From Streptococcus oralis (GTDB taxonomy: Bacteria > Bacillota > Bacilli > Lactobacillales > Streptococcaceae), in contig NZ_KQ969037.1 of NCBI RefSeq assembly GCF_001578705.1, forward strand, positions 21,100 to 84,972: 63,873 nucleotides of DNA. Reading direction: 5' to 3'. The notes under the pieces were generated by a model. That model was not told the DNA's origin. It did not search any database and worked only from the letters and a program-made list of their open reading frames with translations. Numbering within the stretch: the first letter of the stretch is position 1; each line of letters starts with the position of its first letter. A program made the translations under genes and the position numbers. Of this stretch, positions 52,752 through 63,873 are shown one piece after another.

Positions 52752-55244
52752 ATGATGAATGCGAGAAATGATCGGTATGTGGTCGTTGATTTAGAGGCGA
52801 CCAGCACCGGAAGCAAGGCAAAAATTATTCAAGTAGGCATTGTGGTGATTGAGGATGGTGACATCATCGATCAGTATGCGACCGATGTCAATCCCCACGA
52901 ACCCTTGGATTCTCATATCAAAGAATTAACGGGTCTGACCGATCAGCGTTTGGCTGCGGCACCAGAATTTTCTCAGGTGGCCGGAAAAATTTTTGAATTG
53001 GTTAAGGACGGTATTTTTGTTGCGCACAATGTACAGTTTGATGCTAACCTTCTTGCAGAATTTCTCTTTTTTGAAGGATATGAATTGCGTACACCGCGAG
53101 TGGATACAGTTGAGCTTGCCCAAGTTCTGTATCCTCAGTTTGAAAAGTATAACTTAGGTATCCTTTGTCAAGAGTTGGGCATTGAGCTGGAACATGCCCA
53201 TACTGCCCTGTCAGATGCTCAGGCAACAGCTGAACTCTTGCTTTACATGCGTCAAAAACTTTTTGAGCTACCTAAAGGGCTTTTAGAAAGCTTGTTAGAC
53301 CTTGCAGACAACCTTCTCTATGAAAGTTATCTGGTGATTGAGGAGGTCTATCAGCAACAATCTCTCTTATCTTCGCCAGACTTGATGGAACTTCATGGGC
53401 TTTTCCTGAGAAAGGAAAGCAAAGCCTTAGTCCCACGAAAGTTATCCAAAGATTTTGCTAAAAATATTTCTTTATTGGGGCTAGAGGAGCGACCGCAACA
53501 GTTGGAATTTGCGGAGAAGATTGAGCAATTACTGGAAGAACACCAGACTTCCTTTATCCAAGCTCAAACGGGACTGGGCAAGACTTATGGTTATCTCCTC
53601 CCAGCTTTGAATTTGGAGAGTCAAGCAGGTATCCTAGTGAGTGTTCCGACCAAAATTCTTCAAAATCAGATCATGCAAGAAGAAGGTCAACGCCTAAAAG
53701 AGGTCTTCCATATGGAGATTCATAGTCTCAAGGGGCCTCAAAATTACTTGAAACTGGATGCCTTTCACCGAGTTTTCCATCGATCTGAGTCCAATCGTCT
53801 TTTCACACGCTTTAAAATGCAACTGCTCATCTGGCTAACGGAGACAGAGACTGGTGACTTGGACGAAATCGGGCAACTTTATCGCTATCAACACTTTCTG
53901 CCAGAACTAGTCCACGATGGCAAGCTTTCAAAGAAAAGCTTATTTGCTACAGAGGATTTTTGGAAACGAGGGCAGGAAAAGGCCAAGACCAGTCGCGTTC
54001 TCTTAACCAATCATGCCTATCTGGTCACTCGTTTGGAAGACAATCCAGAGTTTGTCGACAACCGTTTGGTAATTTTGGATGAAGCTCAAAAAATGTTGCT
54101 AGCTCTTGAAAATCTGGCCCAGCAGGCTTATCGCCTTGAGGAACTTGTAACCCAGCTTGATAAGTCCATAGAGTCAGAAGAAGATTTGATTCAGAAACGC
54201 TTGCTTGAGAGTATAGGTTTTGAATGTCGTTACTTGATGGAGCAGTATCAATCAGGTCTTAAGAATGGAAAGTGGTTGGATTCTCTCGAACACTTGCGCC
54301 AGCATTTTTCGGAGTTAGCTCTCCCAGAGTATAGAGAGATTGCAAACTTTTTCACCTCGGACCGTGAATTTTGGCTTGCTACAGCAGAGAAATCGAGCAA
54401 GGATGTCTTGATTTGTTCAAGTAAAAAAGGCCGCTTTATACTAGCAGACTTATTGCCAGAAGATTGCAGGCTCCTAGGAGTATCGGCCACTCTTGAAATC
54501 AGCAATCGGGTTTCCTTAGCAGATTTATTGGGATTTCCAGATGCTCCACTTGTTAGGCTTGATGTAGTAAAGCAGGAGCAACAAGAAGTCTTTCTAGTCG
54601 ATGATTTTCCTCTTGTGACAGAAGTTTCACCTGTTGACTATGCTAGTGAAGTGGCTTCTGTTATCCGAAGGTTACAAGTCTTTCAAGAACCCATACTGGT
54701 CTTGTTTACCTCAAAAGAGATGTTGCTGGCAGTTTCAGACTTGCTCGACCAACCGCATCTAGCTCAGTATAAAAATGGGGAACCAAGCCAACTGAAGAAA
54801 CGTTTTGAAAAAGGTGAACGCCAAATCTTGCTTGGAACAGGTAGTTTCTGGGAAGGAGTTGACTTTTCTACCCATCCATTTGTAATCCAAGTAATTCCGA
54901 GATTGCCTTTCCAAAATCCCCAAGAACCTTTAACCAAAAAATTAAACCAAGAACTGCGCCAAGAAGGGAAAAATCCTTTCTATGATTATCAGTTGCCGAT
55001 GGCTATCATTCGGTTAAAACAAGCCCTGGGTCGTACTGTTAGACGATCTGACCAAGGTTCGATTGCTCTAATCTTAGACAGCCGTGTCGTCAGCAAGCGT
55101 TACGGCAAACAAATCGCTCAGGCCTTGTCAAAAGAAAGGGCTGTTCAGGTTCTTTCTAGAGAACGGCTAGAGCCTGCTGTAGCTGATTTTCTCCAATTCC
55201 GTCGCAATAGAATGAAAGAAAAATCCAAGAAAGAGAAGAGGTAA
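52752..55244 (+). CDS. dinG: DinG-family helicase with N-terminal 3'-5' exonuclease
   Basis: 830 residues. The first ~165 residues are a DEDDh exonuclease like DnaQ (VVDLEATSTGSKAKI, HNVQFDANL, HTALSDAQATAE). The rest is an XPD/DinG-type superfamily 2 helicase with Walker A QAQTGLGKTYGYLLP near 270, the DEAQ-like box in VILDEAQKM and the late motif LKQALGRTVRRSDQGS near 760. The Cys residues for an iron-sulphur cluster found in E. coli DinG are not evident, as in Firmicute relatives that lack it. It probably degrades and unwinds structured or damaged nucleic acid. No ribosome binding site precedes ATG 52752. Confidence 0.92.
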   Translation: MMNARNDRYVVVDLEATSTGSKAKIIQVGIVVIEDGDIIDQYATDVNPHEPLDSHIKELTGLTDQRLAAAPEFSQVAGKIFELVKDGIFVAHNVQFDANLLAEFLFFEGYELRTPRVDTVELAQVLYPQFEKYNLGILCQELGIELEHAHTALSDAQATAELLLYMRQKLFELPKGLLESLLDLADNLLYESYLVIEEVYQQQSLLSSPDLMELHGLFLRKESKALVPRKLSKDFAKNISLLGLEERPQQLEFAEKIEQLLEEHQTSFIQAQTGLGKTYGYLLPALNLESQAGILVSVPTKILQNQIMQEEGQRLKEVFHMEIHSLKGPQNYLKLDAFHRVFHRSESNRLFTRFKMQLLIWLTETETGDLDEIGQLYRYQHFLPELVHDGKLSKKSLFATEDFWKRGQEKAKTSRVLLTNHAYLVTRLEDNPEFVDNRLVILDEAQKMLLALENLAQQAYRLEELVTQLDKSIESEEDLIQKRLLESIGFECRYLMEQYQSGLKNGKWLDSLEHLRQHFSELALPEYREIANFFTSDREFWLATAEKSSKDVLICSSKKGRFILADLLPEDCRLLGVSATLEISNRVSLADLLGFPDAPLVRLDVVKQEQQEVFLVDDFPLVTEVSPVDYASEVASVIRRLQVFQEPILVLFTSKEMLLAVSDLLDQPHLAQYKNGEPSQLKKRFEKGERQILLGTGSFWEGVDFSTHPFVIQVIPRLPFQNPQEPLTKKLNQELRQEGKNPFYDYQLPMAIIRLKQALGRTVRRSDQGSIALILDSRVVSKRYGKQIAQALSKERAVQVLSRERLEPAVADFLQFRRNRMKEKSKKEKR

Positions 55245-55249
55245 AAAAT

Positions 55250-56473
55250 ATGAAACGTTCCTTCGACTCTCGAGTCGATTATAGCCTTCTCCTACCAGTG
55301 TTTTGTTTACTGGTGATTGGAGTAGTGGCCATTTATATAGCAGTTAGTCATGACTATCCAAATAATGTGTTACCAATACTAGGCCAGCAAATTGCCTGGA
55401 TTTCCTTGGGCCTTGTCATTGGTTTTGTGGTCATGTTCTTCAATACCGAGTTTTTATGGAAGGTGACTCCCTATCTTTATGGTCTAGGGCTAGCTTTGAT
55501 GGTCCTACCTCTTGTTTTCTACAATCCGAGTTTGGTAGCTTCTACAGGTGCCAAAAACTGGGTATCAATTGGTGGAACGACACTCTTTCAGCCATCGGAG
55601 TTCATGAAGATTTCCTATATCTTGATGTTGGCTCGAGTCATCGTACAATTCACTCAAAAACACAAGGAATGGCGACGAACTATTCCCTTGGATTTCCTAT
55701 TGATTGGTTGGATGATTGCCTTTACCATCCCAGTCTTGATCCTCTTAGCACTACAAAGTGACTTAGGGACTGCCTTGGTCTTTGTAGCTATTTTTGCAGG
55801 CATGGTTCTCCTTTCAGGTGTTTCATGGAAGATTATCATTCCTGTTTTTGCGACAGGAGTGACTGCAGTTGCAGGCTTCATGGCCATCTTTATAAGCAAG
55901 GATGGACGTGCCTTCTTACATCAGATTGGGATGCCAACTTACCAGATCAACCGCATCTTGGCTTGGCTCAATCCCTTTGACTTCGCGCAAACAACGACTT
56001 ACCAACAGGCGCAGGGACAAATTGCGATTGGAAGTGGTGGCTTGTTTGGGCAAGGTTTCAATGTGTCCAATCTCCTCATTCCAGTACGTGAGAGTGATAT
56101 GATTTTCACAGTAATTGCTGAAGACTTTGGCTTTATTGGTTCGGTCTTTGTCGTTGCCCTGTACTTACTTCTCATCTATCGGATGTTGAAGATTACTCTC
56201 AGGTCAAATAACCAGTTCTACACCTACATTTCGACTGGATTTATCATGATGTTGCTCTTCCATATCTTTGAAAATATCGGTGCCGTGACAGGCTTACTTC
56301 CTTTGACAGGGATTCCTCTACCTTTTATCTCTCAAGGGGGCTCCGCAATTATTAGCAACCTCATTGGTGTCGGTCTCCTCTTATCTATGAGTTACCAGAC
56401 CAACCTAGCGGAGGAGAAAAGTGGAAAAGTTCCATTCAAACGAAAGAAAGTCGTCCTAAAACAAATCAAATAA
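55250..56473 (+). CDS. rodA: Rod-shape/elongation peptidoglycan polymerase RodA
   Basis: 407 residues, SEDS family with about ten membrane helices. Motifs include STGAKNWVSIGGTTLFQPSE (residues ~98-118), FLQSDLG-type QSDLGTAL near 165 and the C-terminal PLTGIPLPFISQGGSA. SEDS proteins polymerise lipid II into glycan strands together with a class B PBP. I call it RodA rather than FtsW from the short N-terminus and length. It starts 5 bp after the dinG stop with a GAAGAGG site inside that gene. Confidence 0.92.
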   Translation: MKRSFDSRVDYSLLLPVFCLLVIGVVAIYIAVSHDYPNNVLPILGQQIAWISLGLVIGFVVMFFNTEFLWKVTPYLYGLGLALMVLPLVFYNPSLVASTGAKNWVSIGGTTLFQPSEFMKISYILMLARVIVQFTQKHKEWRRTIPLDFLLIGWMIAFTIPVLILLALQSDLGTALVFVAIFAGMVLLSGVSWKIIIPVFATGVTAVAGFMAIFISKDGRAFLHQIGMPTYQINRILAWLNPFDFAQTTTYQQAQGQIAIGSGGLFGQGFNVSNLLIPVRESDMIFTVIAEDFGFIGSVFVVALYLLLIYRMLKITLRSNNQFYTYISTGFIMMLLFHIFENIGAVTGLLPLTGIPLPFISQGGSAIISNLIGVGLLLSMSYQTNLAEEKSGKVPFKRKKVVLKQIK

Positions 56474-56483
56474 GGAGGCCACT

Positions 56484-57038
56484 ATGGCAAAAGTAGCAGT
56501 TATTTTAGCCCAGGGTTTTGAAGAAATTGAAGCCTTGACAGTAGTCGATGTCTTGCGTCGAGCAAACATTTCTTGTGATATGGTAGGATTTGAAGAGCAG
56601 GTGACAGGGTCGCATGACATTCAGGTAAAAGCCGACCGTATCTTTGATGGCGATTTGTCCGACTATGACTTGGTCGTTCTTCCAGGTGGCATGCCAGGCT
56701 CAGCTCACCTACGAGACAATCAAGCCCTCATTTCACAGATTAAAACCTTTGATCAAGCAGAAAAGAAAATTGCTGCCATCTGTGCAGCCCCAATCGCCCT
56801 CCATCAAGCAGGTGTCCTGAAAGACAAGCACTTTACTTGTTATGACGGAGTTCAGGAGCAAATTACTGACGGAATTTATCAAAAGCAAACAGTGGTTGTA
56901 GATGGTAATCTAACAACTAGCCGAGGACCGTCAACCGCACTTGCCTTTGCCTATGAGTTGGTAGAGCAATTGGGAGGAGATGCTGAAAGTTTACGAGTCG
57001 GCATGCTCTATCGAGATGTCTTTGGAAATCAACAGTAA
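56484..57038 (+). CDS. DJ-1/PfpI family protein
   Basis: 184 residues. The nucleophile-elbow Cys lies in AAICAAPIALHQAG near residue 100 and the conserved Glu in AQGFEEIEALT near 14, as in DJ-1/YajL proteins. Such proteins are proposed deglycases, chaperones or hydrolases; names such as ThiJ in annotations are historical. A strong GGAGG site precedes ATG 56484, 10 bp after rodA, so it is cotranscribed with it. A terminator follows. Confidence 0.9.
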   Translation: MAKVAVILAQGFEEIEALTVVDVLRRANISCDMVGFEEQVTGSHDIQVKADRIFDGDLSDYDLVVLPGGMPGSAHLRDNQALISQIKTFDQAEKKIAAICAAPIALHQAGVLKDKHFTCYDGVQEQITDGIYQKQTVVVDGNLTTSRGPSTALAFAYELVEQLGGDAESLRVGMLYRDVFGNQQ

Positions 57039-57039
57039 G

Positions 57040-57062
57040 ACGAGAGTTCGGCTCTCGTTTTT
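57040..57062 (+). terminator. Terminator after the DJ-1 gene
   Basis: ACGAGAG and CTCTCGT around a 5-nt loop, ending in TTTT. Confidence 0.88.
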
Positions 57063-57105
57063 GCTTGGAAAAATCTAGGAAATCATCGCTTTTTTCATAA
57101 AAAAA

Positions 57106-57114
57106 TGGTATAAT
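57106..57114 (+). promoter_or_regulatory. Extended -10 element abutting the HAD gene
   Basis: TGGTATAAT ends 7 nt before ATG 57122. The predicted transcript would start at about 57121-57122. Confidence 0.6.
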
Positions 57115-57121
57115 GAAGGGT

Positions 57122-59646
<2,525 letters not shown>

Positions 59647-59682
59647 AAAATGTGGGAAATAGTTCCCATGGCCTAAAAAATA

Positions 59683-59691
59683 TGGTATAAT
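59683..59691 (+). promoter_or_regulatory. Extended -10 promoter of ezrA
   Basis: TGGTATAAT, 35 bp before the start; a TGGGAA/TTCCCA hairpin (59653-59668) without T run lies between gyrB and it. Confidence 0.65.
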
Positions 59692-59726
59692 CAATACGAT
59701 TGTTTCTAGTATAAAAGGAGTTTGAT

Positions 59727-61454
59727 ATGTCTAATGGACAACTAATTTATCTAATGGTTGCGATTGCAGTCATTTTGATTCTGGCTTATGTAGCGGCAAT
59801 CTTCCTACGTAAGCGTAATGTAAGTAGATTGACGGCCCTCGAAGAAAGAAAAGAAGAACTCTACAACCTTCCTGTAAATGATGAGGTTGAAGCGGTTAAA
59901 AACATGCATTTGATTGGTCAAAGTCAGGTAACCTTCCGTGAATGGAATCAAAAATGGGTTGATTTATCCCTTAACTCATTTGCTGATATTGAAAATAACC
60001 TGTTTGAGGCTGAAGGCTATAATAATTCTTTTCGCTTTTTCAAAGCGACTCACCAAATCGATCAAATCGAAAGTCAAATTGATTTAATTGAAGAAGACAT
60101 TGCGGCGATTCGCAATGCGCTTTCAGAGCTTGAAAAACAAGAGTCTAAGAATAGCGGACGTGTTCTGCATGCTTTGGACTTATTTGAAAATCTGCAACAT
60201 ACCGTAGCAGAAAATTCGGAACAGTATGGTAAAGCCCTTCCTGAAATTGAGAAACAATTGGAAAATATCCAGTCAGAGTTTTCTCAATTTGTAACCTTGA
60301 ACTCTTCAGGTGACCCAGTTGAAGCTGCAGCAATTCTTGATTCAACTGAAAATCATATTCTCGCTTTGACACATATCGTTGATCGTGTTCCATCTCTCGT
60401 GAAGACTTTGTCAACAGAACTTCCAGAACAATTGGAAGATTTGGAGGAAGGCTACCGTAAACTCTTGGATGCTAATTATCACTTCACTGAAACGGACATC
60501 GAGTCACGCTTCCAACTTTTACATGAATCCTTGAAAAATAATCAAGAAAACATCCGCCAGTTGGAATTGGATAATGCAGAGTATGAAAATACACAAATCC
60601 AAGAAGAGATTAATGCGCTCTACGATATCTTCACGCGTGAAATAGCTGCCCAAAAAGTCGTTGAAAGTCTCCTTTCAACGCTTCCAACCTACCTCAATCA
60701 CTTGAAAGAAAATAATCAGGTTTTGGTTCAAGACCTTGAACGCTTGAATAAAACTTATCTTCTCCCAGAAAGTGATGGGAACCATGTCCGCCGTCTTCAA
60801 GCTGAATTGTCAGGGCTTGATACAGCGATCACAGAGGCAACTGAAGATCAGACAGAACCTACTCAAGCCTACTCTGTTTTAGAGGAGCAGCTTAGTTCAC
60901 TTCAAAGTAATCTAAAAGACATTGAAGACGAACAAGTTTCTGTTAGTGAACGCCTAGCTCAAATCGAAAAAGATGACATCAATGCTCGTCAAAAAGCAAA
61001 TGTCTATGTGAACCGTTTGCATACTATCAAACGTTACATGGAGAAGAGAAACTTGCCGGGTATTCCTCAAAGTTTCTTGAAACTTTTCTTCACTGCAAGC
61101 CATAACACAGAAGATCTGATGGCAGAGTTAGAACAAGCACAAGTTAATATTGAATCAGTTAAACGAATTCTTGAAATTGCGACCCATGACATGGAGGCTC
61201 TTGAAACAGAAACCTACAATATTGTTCAATACGCGACCTTGACGGAGCAACTCTTGCAGTATTCAAACCGTTACCGTTCATTTGATGAGCGTATCCAGCA
61301 AGCTTTCAATGAAGCACTTGAAATTTTTGAAAAAGAATTTGACTACAAGGCATCATTTGAGAAGATTTCTCAGGCCTTGGAAGTTGCAGAACCAGGAGTC
61401 ACAAATCGCTTTGTTTCTTCTTATGAAAAAACACGTGAAGCGATTCGCTTCTAA
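59727..61454 (+). CDS. ezrA: Septation ring formation regulator EzrA
   Basis: 575 residues, full length. One N-terminal membrane helix (about 5-26, LIYLMVAIAVILILAYVAAI) is followed by a long cytoplasmic spectrin-like coiled-coil array rich in Glu, Gln, Leu and Asn. EzrA modulates FtsZ and connects it to peptidoglycan synthesis at the septum. ATG 59727 follows AAAAGGAGTTTGAT. It has its own promoter and a good terminator. Confidence 0.95.
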   Translation: MSNGQLIYLMVAIAVILILAYVAAIFLRKRNVSRLTALEERKEELYNLPVNDEVEAVKNMHLIGQSQVTFREWNQKWVDLSLNSFADIENNLFEAEGYNNSFRFFKATHQIDQIESQIDLIEEDIAAIRNALSELEKQESKNSGRVLHALDLFENLQHTVAENSEQYGKALPEIEKQLENIQSEFSQFVTLNSSGDPVEAAAILDSTENHILALTHIVDRVPSLVKTLSTELPEQLEDLEEGYRKLLDANYHFTETDIESRFQLLHESLKNNQENIRQLELDNAEYENTQIQEEINALYDIFTREIAAQKVVESLLSTLPTYLNHLKENNQVLVQDLERLNKTYLLPESDGNHVRRLQAELSGLDTAITEATEDQTEPTQAYSVLEEQLSSLQSNLKDIEDEQVSVSERLAQIEKDDINARQKANVYVNRLHTIKRYMEKRNLPGIPQSFLKLFFTASHNTEDLMAELEQAQVNIESVKRILEIATHDMEALETETYNIVQYATLTEQLLQYSNRYRSFDERIQQAFNEALEIFEKEFDYKASFEKISQALEVAEPGVTNRFVSSYEKTREAIRF

Positions 61455-61460
61455 TACCTG

Positions 61461-61487
61461 AAAAGCTTAGATCATCTAGGCTTTTTA
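61461..61487 (+). terminator. ezrA terminator
   Basis: An 11-bp stem (AAAAGCTTAGA / TCTAGGCTTTT, one wobble) with a TCA loop and trailing T residues. Confidence 0.8.
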
Positions 61488-61544
61488 TTATTTCTTTCAA
61501 AAATAGAAGAATATCGATTTATCATTGAAATTATAGTTCTGATT

Positions 61545-61553
61545 TGATATGAT
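61545..61553 (+). promoter_or_regulatory. Extended -10 element abutting the pgdA start
   Basis: TGATATGAT ends 6 nt before ATG 61560; GGAGGT fills the gap, so a ribosome binding site may not be transcribed. Confidence 0.5.
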
Positions 61554-61559
61554 GGAGGT

Positions 61560-62953
61560 ATGAAGAAAAATAGAGAGAAGCGTGTTTCCCACGATAAAAA
61601 GAGAAATGTATTACTGGTTTTAGTAGGTATTTTAAGTCTTGCTATGCTCTGCCTAGGTGGCGCGATTGGTTACAAGATTTTGCAGAAACAGTCCTATGAA
61701 CAGAAAATTGAAACCTTAAAAAATGAAAAAGATCAACAATTCAACGTAGGCAGTCAGAGAGACCATTTCCGAAAAGGTCAAGCTGAAGTGATTGTCTACT
61801 ACCCTCTTCAAGGAGAGGAAGTCATTGCGCCTGTTAGAGAAAAGATCAACCAGGATATTAAGGAAAAGCTGGAAGATAAAGAAGATTTGGTTTTTTATTA
61901 TACGGAGCAGTTGGATCCCGTCCTAAAGGGAGTTGTGGCTCGTAATATTAGTAAGCAAGTTTACGATTTGTCTGCAGCAAAGGTTGAAGAAAAAGAAAAG
62001 ACTTCTTTAGGAAAAATTTTCTTGACAGAAGACGGTAAAACTTTTACTCTTAGTCAACTTTTCAAAGATGCGACCAAGGCTAAGGAACTCTTGCTGAGTC
62101 AAATAAAAGCAACCCTAGAAGAAGATAAGAAACTTGACCAGACAAAAATTGATCAGGTCCTAAAAACCTTTACAGACCAAGATTTGTCGTCATGGAGCTT
62201 TGATTATAAAGATAGTCAACTCATCCTTTATCCTGCTGATCCAGGGGAGACTCTGGAGGAAATTGCTTTACCAATATCCAGTTTCTTTGATGTGTTGGAG
62301 TCCTCTTATCTATTAGAAAAGGATGCTGAGCTTTACCAAGCTTACTTTGCTCAGAAAAATAAAAAGTTGTAGCCTTGACCTTTGATGATGGTCCAAATCC
62401 ATCTACAACTACGCAAGCTTTGGATACATTAGCTAAGTACAATGTAAAGGCGACTTTCTTTGTACTTGGTAAAAATATCGCGGGTAATGAAGATCTTCTG
62501 AAACGAATGAAATCGGAAGGACATGTTGTGGGAAACCATAGCTGGGATCATCCCGTTCTTTCTAAATTGTCTCTTGAAGATGCTAAAAAACAAATCACGG
62601 ATACGGAAGATGCCTTGACCAAGGTTTTAGGTTCGAGTTCTAAACTCATGCGTCCGCCTTATGGCGCTATTACTGATGATATCCGTAACAGTCTTGACTT
62701 GAGCTTTATCATGTGGAATGTAGATAGTTTGGACTGGAAGAGCAAGAATGAATCTGCTATTTTAACAGAGATTCAGCATCAAGTTCGTAATGGATCGATT
62801 GTTCTTATGCATGATATTCACGGCGCTACAGTTAATGCTCTTCCAAAGATTATAGAATATCTGAAAGAGCAAGGTTATACATTTGTGACTATTCCGGAAT
62901 TGCTCAATTCACGTCTAAAAGCTCACGAAATGTATTATGATCGTGATCAATGA
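61560..62953 (+). pseudogene. pgdA: Peptidoglycan N-acetylglucosamine deacetylase, interrupted by a frameshift
   Basis: Two frames form one PgdA of about 464 residues. Part 1 (61560-62372, 270 residues) has an N-terminal membrane anchor at about 18-38 and the extracytoplasmic region before the catalytic domain. Part 2 (from about 62366 in the -1 frame to 62953) holds the NodB deacetylase domain: [33 protein letters not shown] and LMHDIHGAT. The frames change at AAAAAGTTGTAG (62361-62372); one base is missing, or the ribosome shifts -1 at the A run. Without the domain, GlcNAc in peptidoglycan would not be deacetylated and the cell should be more lysozyme-sensitive. A sequencing error cannot be excluded. 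Confidence 0.88.
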
Positions 62954-62957
62954 TTTT

Positions 62958-63011
62958 AAAATCTAAAGGAGCAAGTGTTCTGGTAATCAGGACTTTGTTC
63001 CTTTAGATTTT
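62958..63011 (+). terminator. pgdA terminator
   Basis: Arms 62958-62970 and 62999-63011 (AAAATCTAAAGGA and complement) are perfect; an inner stem extends it. The 3' arm ends in TTTT. Confidence 0.75.
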
Positions 63012-63033
63012 CTTCACATAGAAAGGAAAAACG

Positions 63034-63873
63034 ATGAAATCTTATACCCTTAATAATGGAGTTTCAATCCCAGTTTTAGGATTTGGGACATGGAAAGCTG
63101 AAAATGGAGAGGTGGCCTACCAAGCCGTTTTAGAAGCTTTAAAGGCTGGTTATCGTCATATCGATACTGCGGCTATCTATAAAAATGAGGAGAGTGTTGG
63201 TCGCGCTATTCGAGATAGTGGTATTCCACGACAAGAAATCTTTGTAACGACCAAACTCTGGAATACCAATCACAGCTATGAAGAAGCTCGCCAAGCTTTT
63301 GAGGAATCAATGGAAAAACTGGGCTTAGATTATCTAGATTTGTATCTCATCCATTGGCCAAATCCAAAACCTTTAAGAGAAAATGACGAATGGAAAACTC
63401 GCAATGCTGAAGTCTGGAGAGCGATGGAGGATCTTTACAAAGAAGGCAAGATTCGTGCTATCGGCGTTAGTAATTTTCTCCCTCACCATCTGGATGCTTT
63501 GCTTGAGACAGCAAGAGTCATTCCAGCGGTTAATCAGGTGCGCTTAGCGCCAGGGGTTTATCAAGAAGAAGTAGTTGCCTACTGTAGAGAGAAGGGAATT
63601 CTCCTAGAGGCTTGGGGACCATTTGGGCAAGGAGAGTTGTTTGAACAGAAGGAAGTCCAAGAAATTGCTACTAAGCATGGGAAATCAGTGGCTCAAATTG
63701 CCTTGGCTTGGAGTTTGGCAGAAGAGTTTTTACCGTTACCCAAGTCAGTAACAGCCTCTCGCATCCAGAGCAATCTTGACTGTTTTGGGATTGAACTCAG
63801 CAAAGAAGAGCGAGAGATCTTAAAGACGATTTCAGTGACTTCTGGCGCACCTCGTGTGGATGAGATGGATTTT
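63034..63873 (+). CDS. Aldo/keto reductase (3' end at window edge)
   Basis: 280 residues are visible with no stop inside the window. The AKR motifs are present: VPVLGFGTW-type (here IPVLGFGTWKAENGEV), HIDTAAIYKNEESVG with catalytic Asp and Tyr, KLWNTNH with catalytic Lys, the DYLDLYLIHWPNP segment with catalytic His, and AIGVSNFLPHHLD. The C-terminal LPKSVTASRIQSNLD binds NADPH. The last residues (APRVDEMDF) look like a natural C-terminus, so only the stop codon is probably missing. A GAAAGGAAAAACG site precedes ATG 63034. Substrate unknown. Confidence 0.9.
   Translation, partial: MKSYTLNNGVSIPVLGFGTWKAENGEVAYQAVLEALKAGYRHIDTAAIYKNEESVGRAIRDSGIPRQEIFVTTKLWNTNHSYEEARQAFEESMEKLGLDYLDLYLIHWPNPKPLRENDEWKTRNAEVWRAMEDLYKEGKIRAIGVSNFLPHHLDALLETARVIPAVNQVRLAPGVYQEEVVAYCREKGILLEAWGPFGQGELFEQKEVQEIATKHGKSVAQIALAWSLAEEFLPLPKSVTASRIQSNLDCFGIELSKEEREILKTISVTSGAPRVDEMDF

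Overview
This window reads as chromosome of a mitis-group Streptococcus (S. mitis / S. oralis / S. infantis type, close to S. pneumoniae). The reasons are low GC, extended -10 (TGnTATAAT) promoters, YSIRK/LPXTG surface proteins, a BgaA-type galactosidase, a metK gene behind an SMK (SAM-III) leader, and gene runs (degV-tetR-comEB-upp-clpP-ylbG-livJHMGF, prfB-ftsE-ftsX-ptsG, clpE-ABC transporter-folD, dinG-rodA-gyrB-ezrA) that I recall from pneumococcal genomes. Species assignment and synteny are from memory, not from a search. I saw no rRNA, tRNA, CRISPR array, complete IS or prophage.

Layout. 1-2.2 kb: the 3' end of an unknown gene, then a small XRE regulator/membrane protein pair. 2.3-4.6 kb: NAD salvage operon pncB-nadE, followed by a short array of hairpin repeats. 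4.8-8.5 kb: acetyltransferase, then a minus-strand run (Nudix, DUF1697, flavoprotein, DegV). 8.6-11.5 kb: TetR regulator, comEB, upp, CtsR-controlled clpP, ylbG. 11.5-16.1 kb: branched-chain amino acid transporter livJHMGF with a CodY-like box inside its promoter. 16.1-16.5 kb: seven tandem ~54-bp double-hairpin units. 16.7-21.6 kb: an unusual cassette with a fused winged-helix/cytidylyltransferase/choline-kinase-like protein, a 61-residue one-TM peptide and two tandem NCS1-type permeases. 21.8-31.4 kb: CBS-ACT protein, prfB with programmed frameshift, ftsEX, glucose PTS, a phosphodiesterase-fold enzyme, a DEAD-box helicase, SMK riboswitch and metK. 31.4-38.9 kb: DUF1827, Nudix, CtsR-controlled clpE, DUF1797, an orphan amino acid ABC permease/ATPase pair, TfoX-N protein, folD and a Cof-type HAD. 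39.2-51.6 kb: two giant cell-wall-anchored glycosidases, a GH2 beta-galactosidase (BgaA) and a GH84 beta-N-acetylglucosaminidase, with matching signal peptides, related C-terminal repeats and cre-like sites. 51.7-63.9 kb: nnrD, a decayed gene, dinG, rodA, a DJ-1 protein, HAD hydrolase, gyrB, ezrA, a frameshifted pgdA and an aldo/keto reductase running to the edge.

How the parts work together. The two surface glycosidases could act in sequence on host glycans (galactose first, then the exposed N-acetylglucosamine) and feed sugar metabolism, which also includes the PTS gene here. clpP and clpE share CtsR operators. The 16.7-21.6 kb cassette looks like a self-contained import, phosphorylation and CDP-activation route for a small amino-alcohol-like compound with its own DNA-binding domain. 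It is my best candidate for an undescribed system; its substrate cannot be read from the sequence. The covarying hairpin array just upstream of it is the second candidate.
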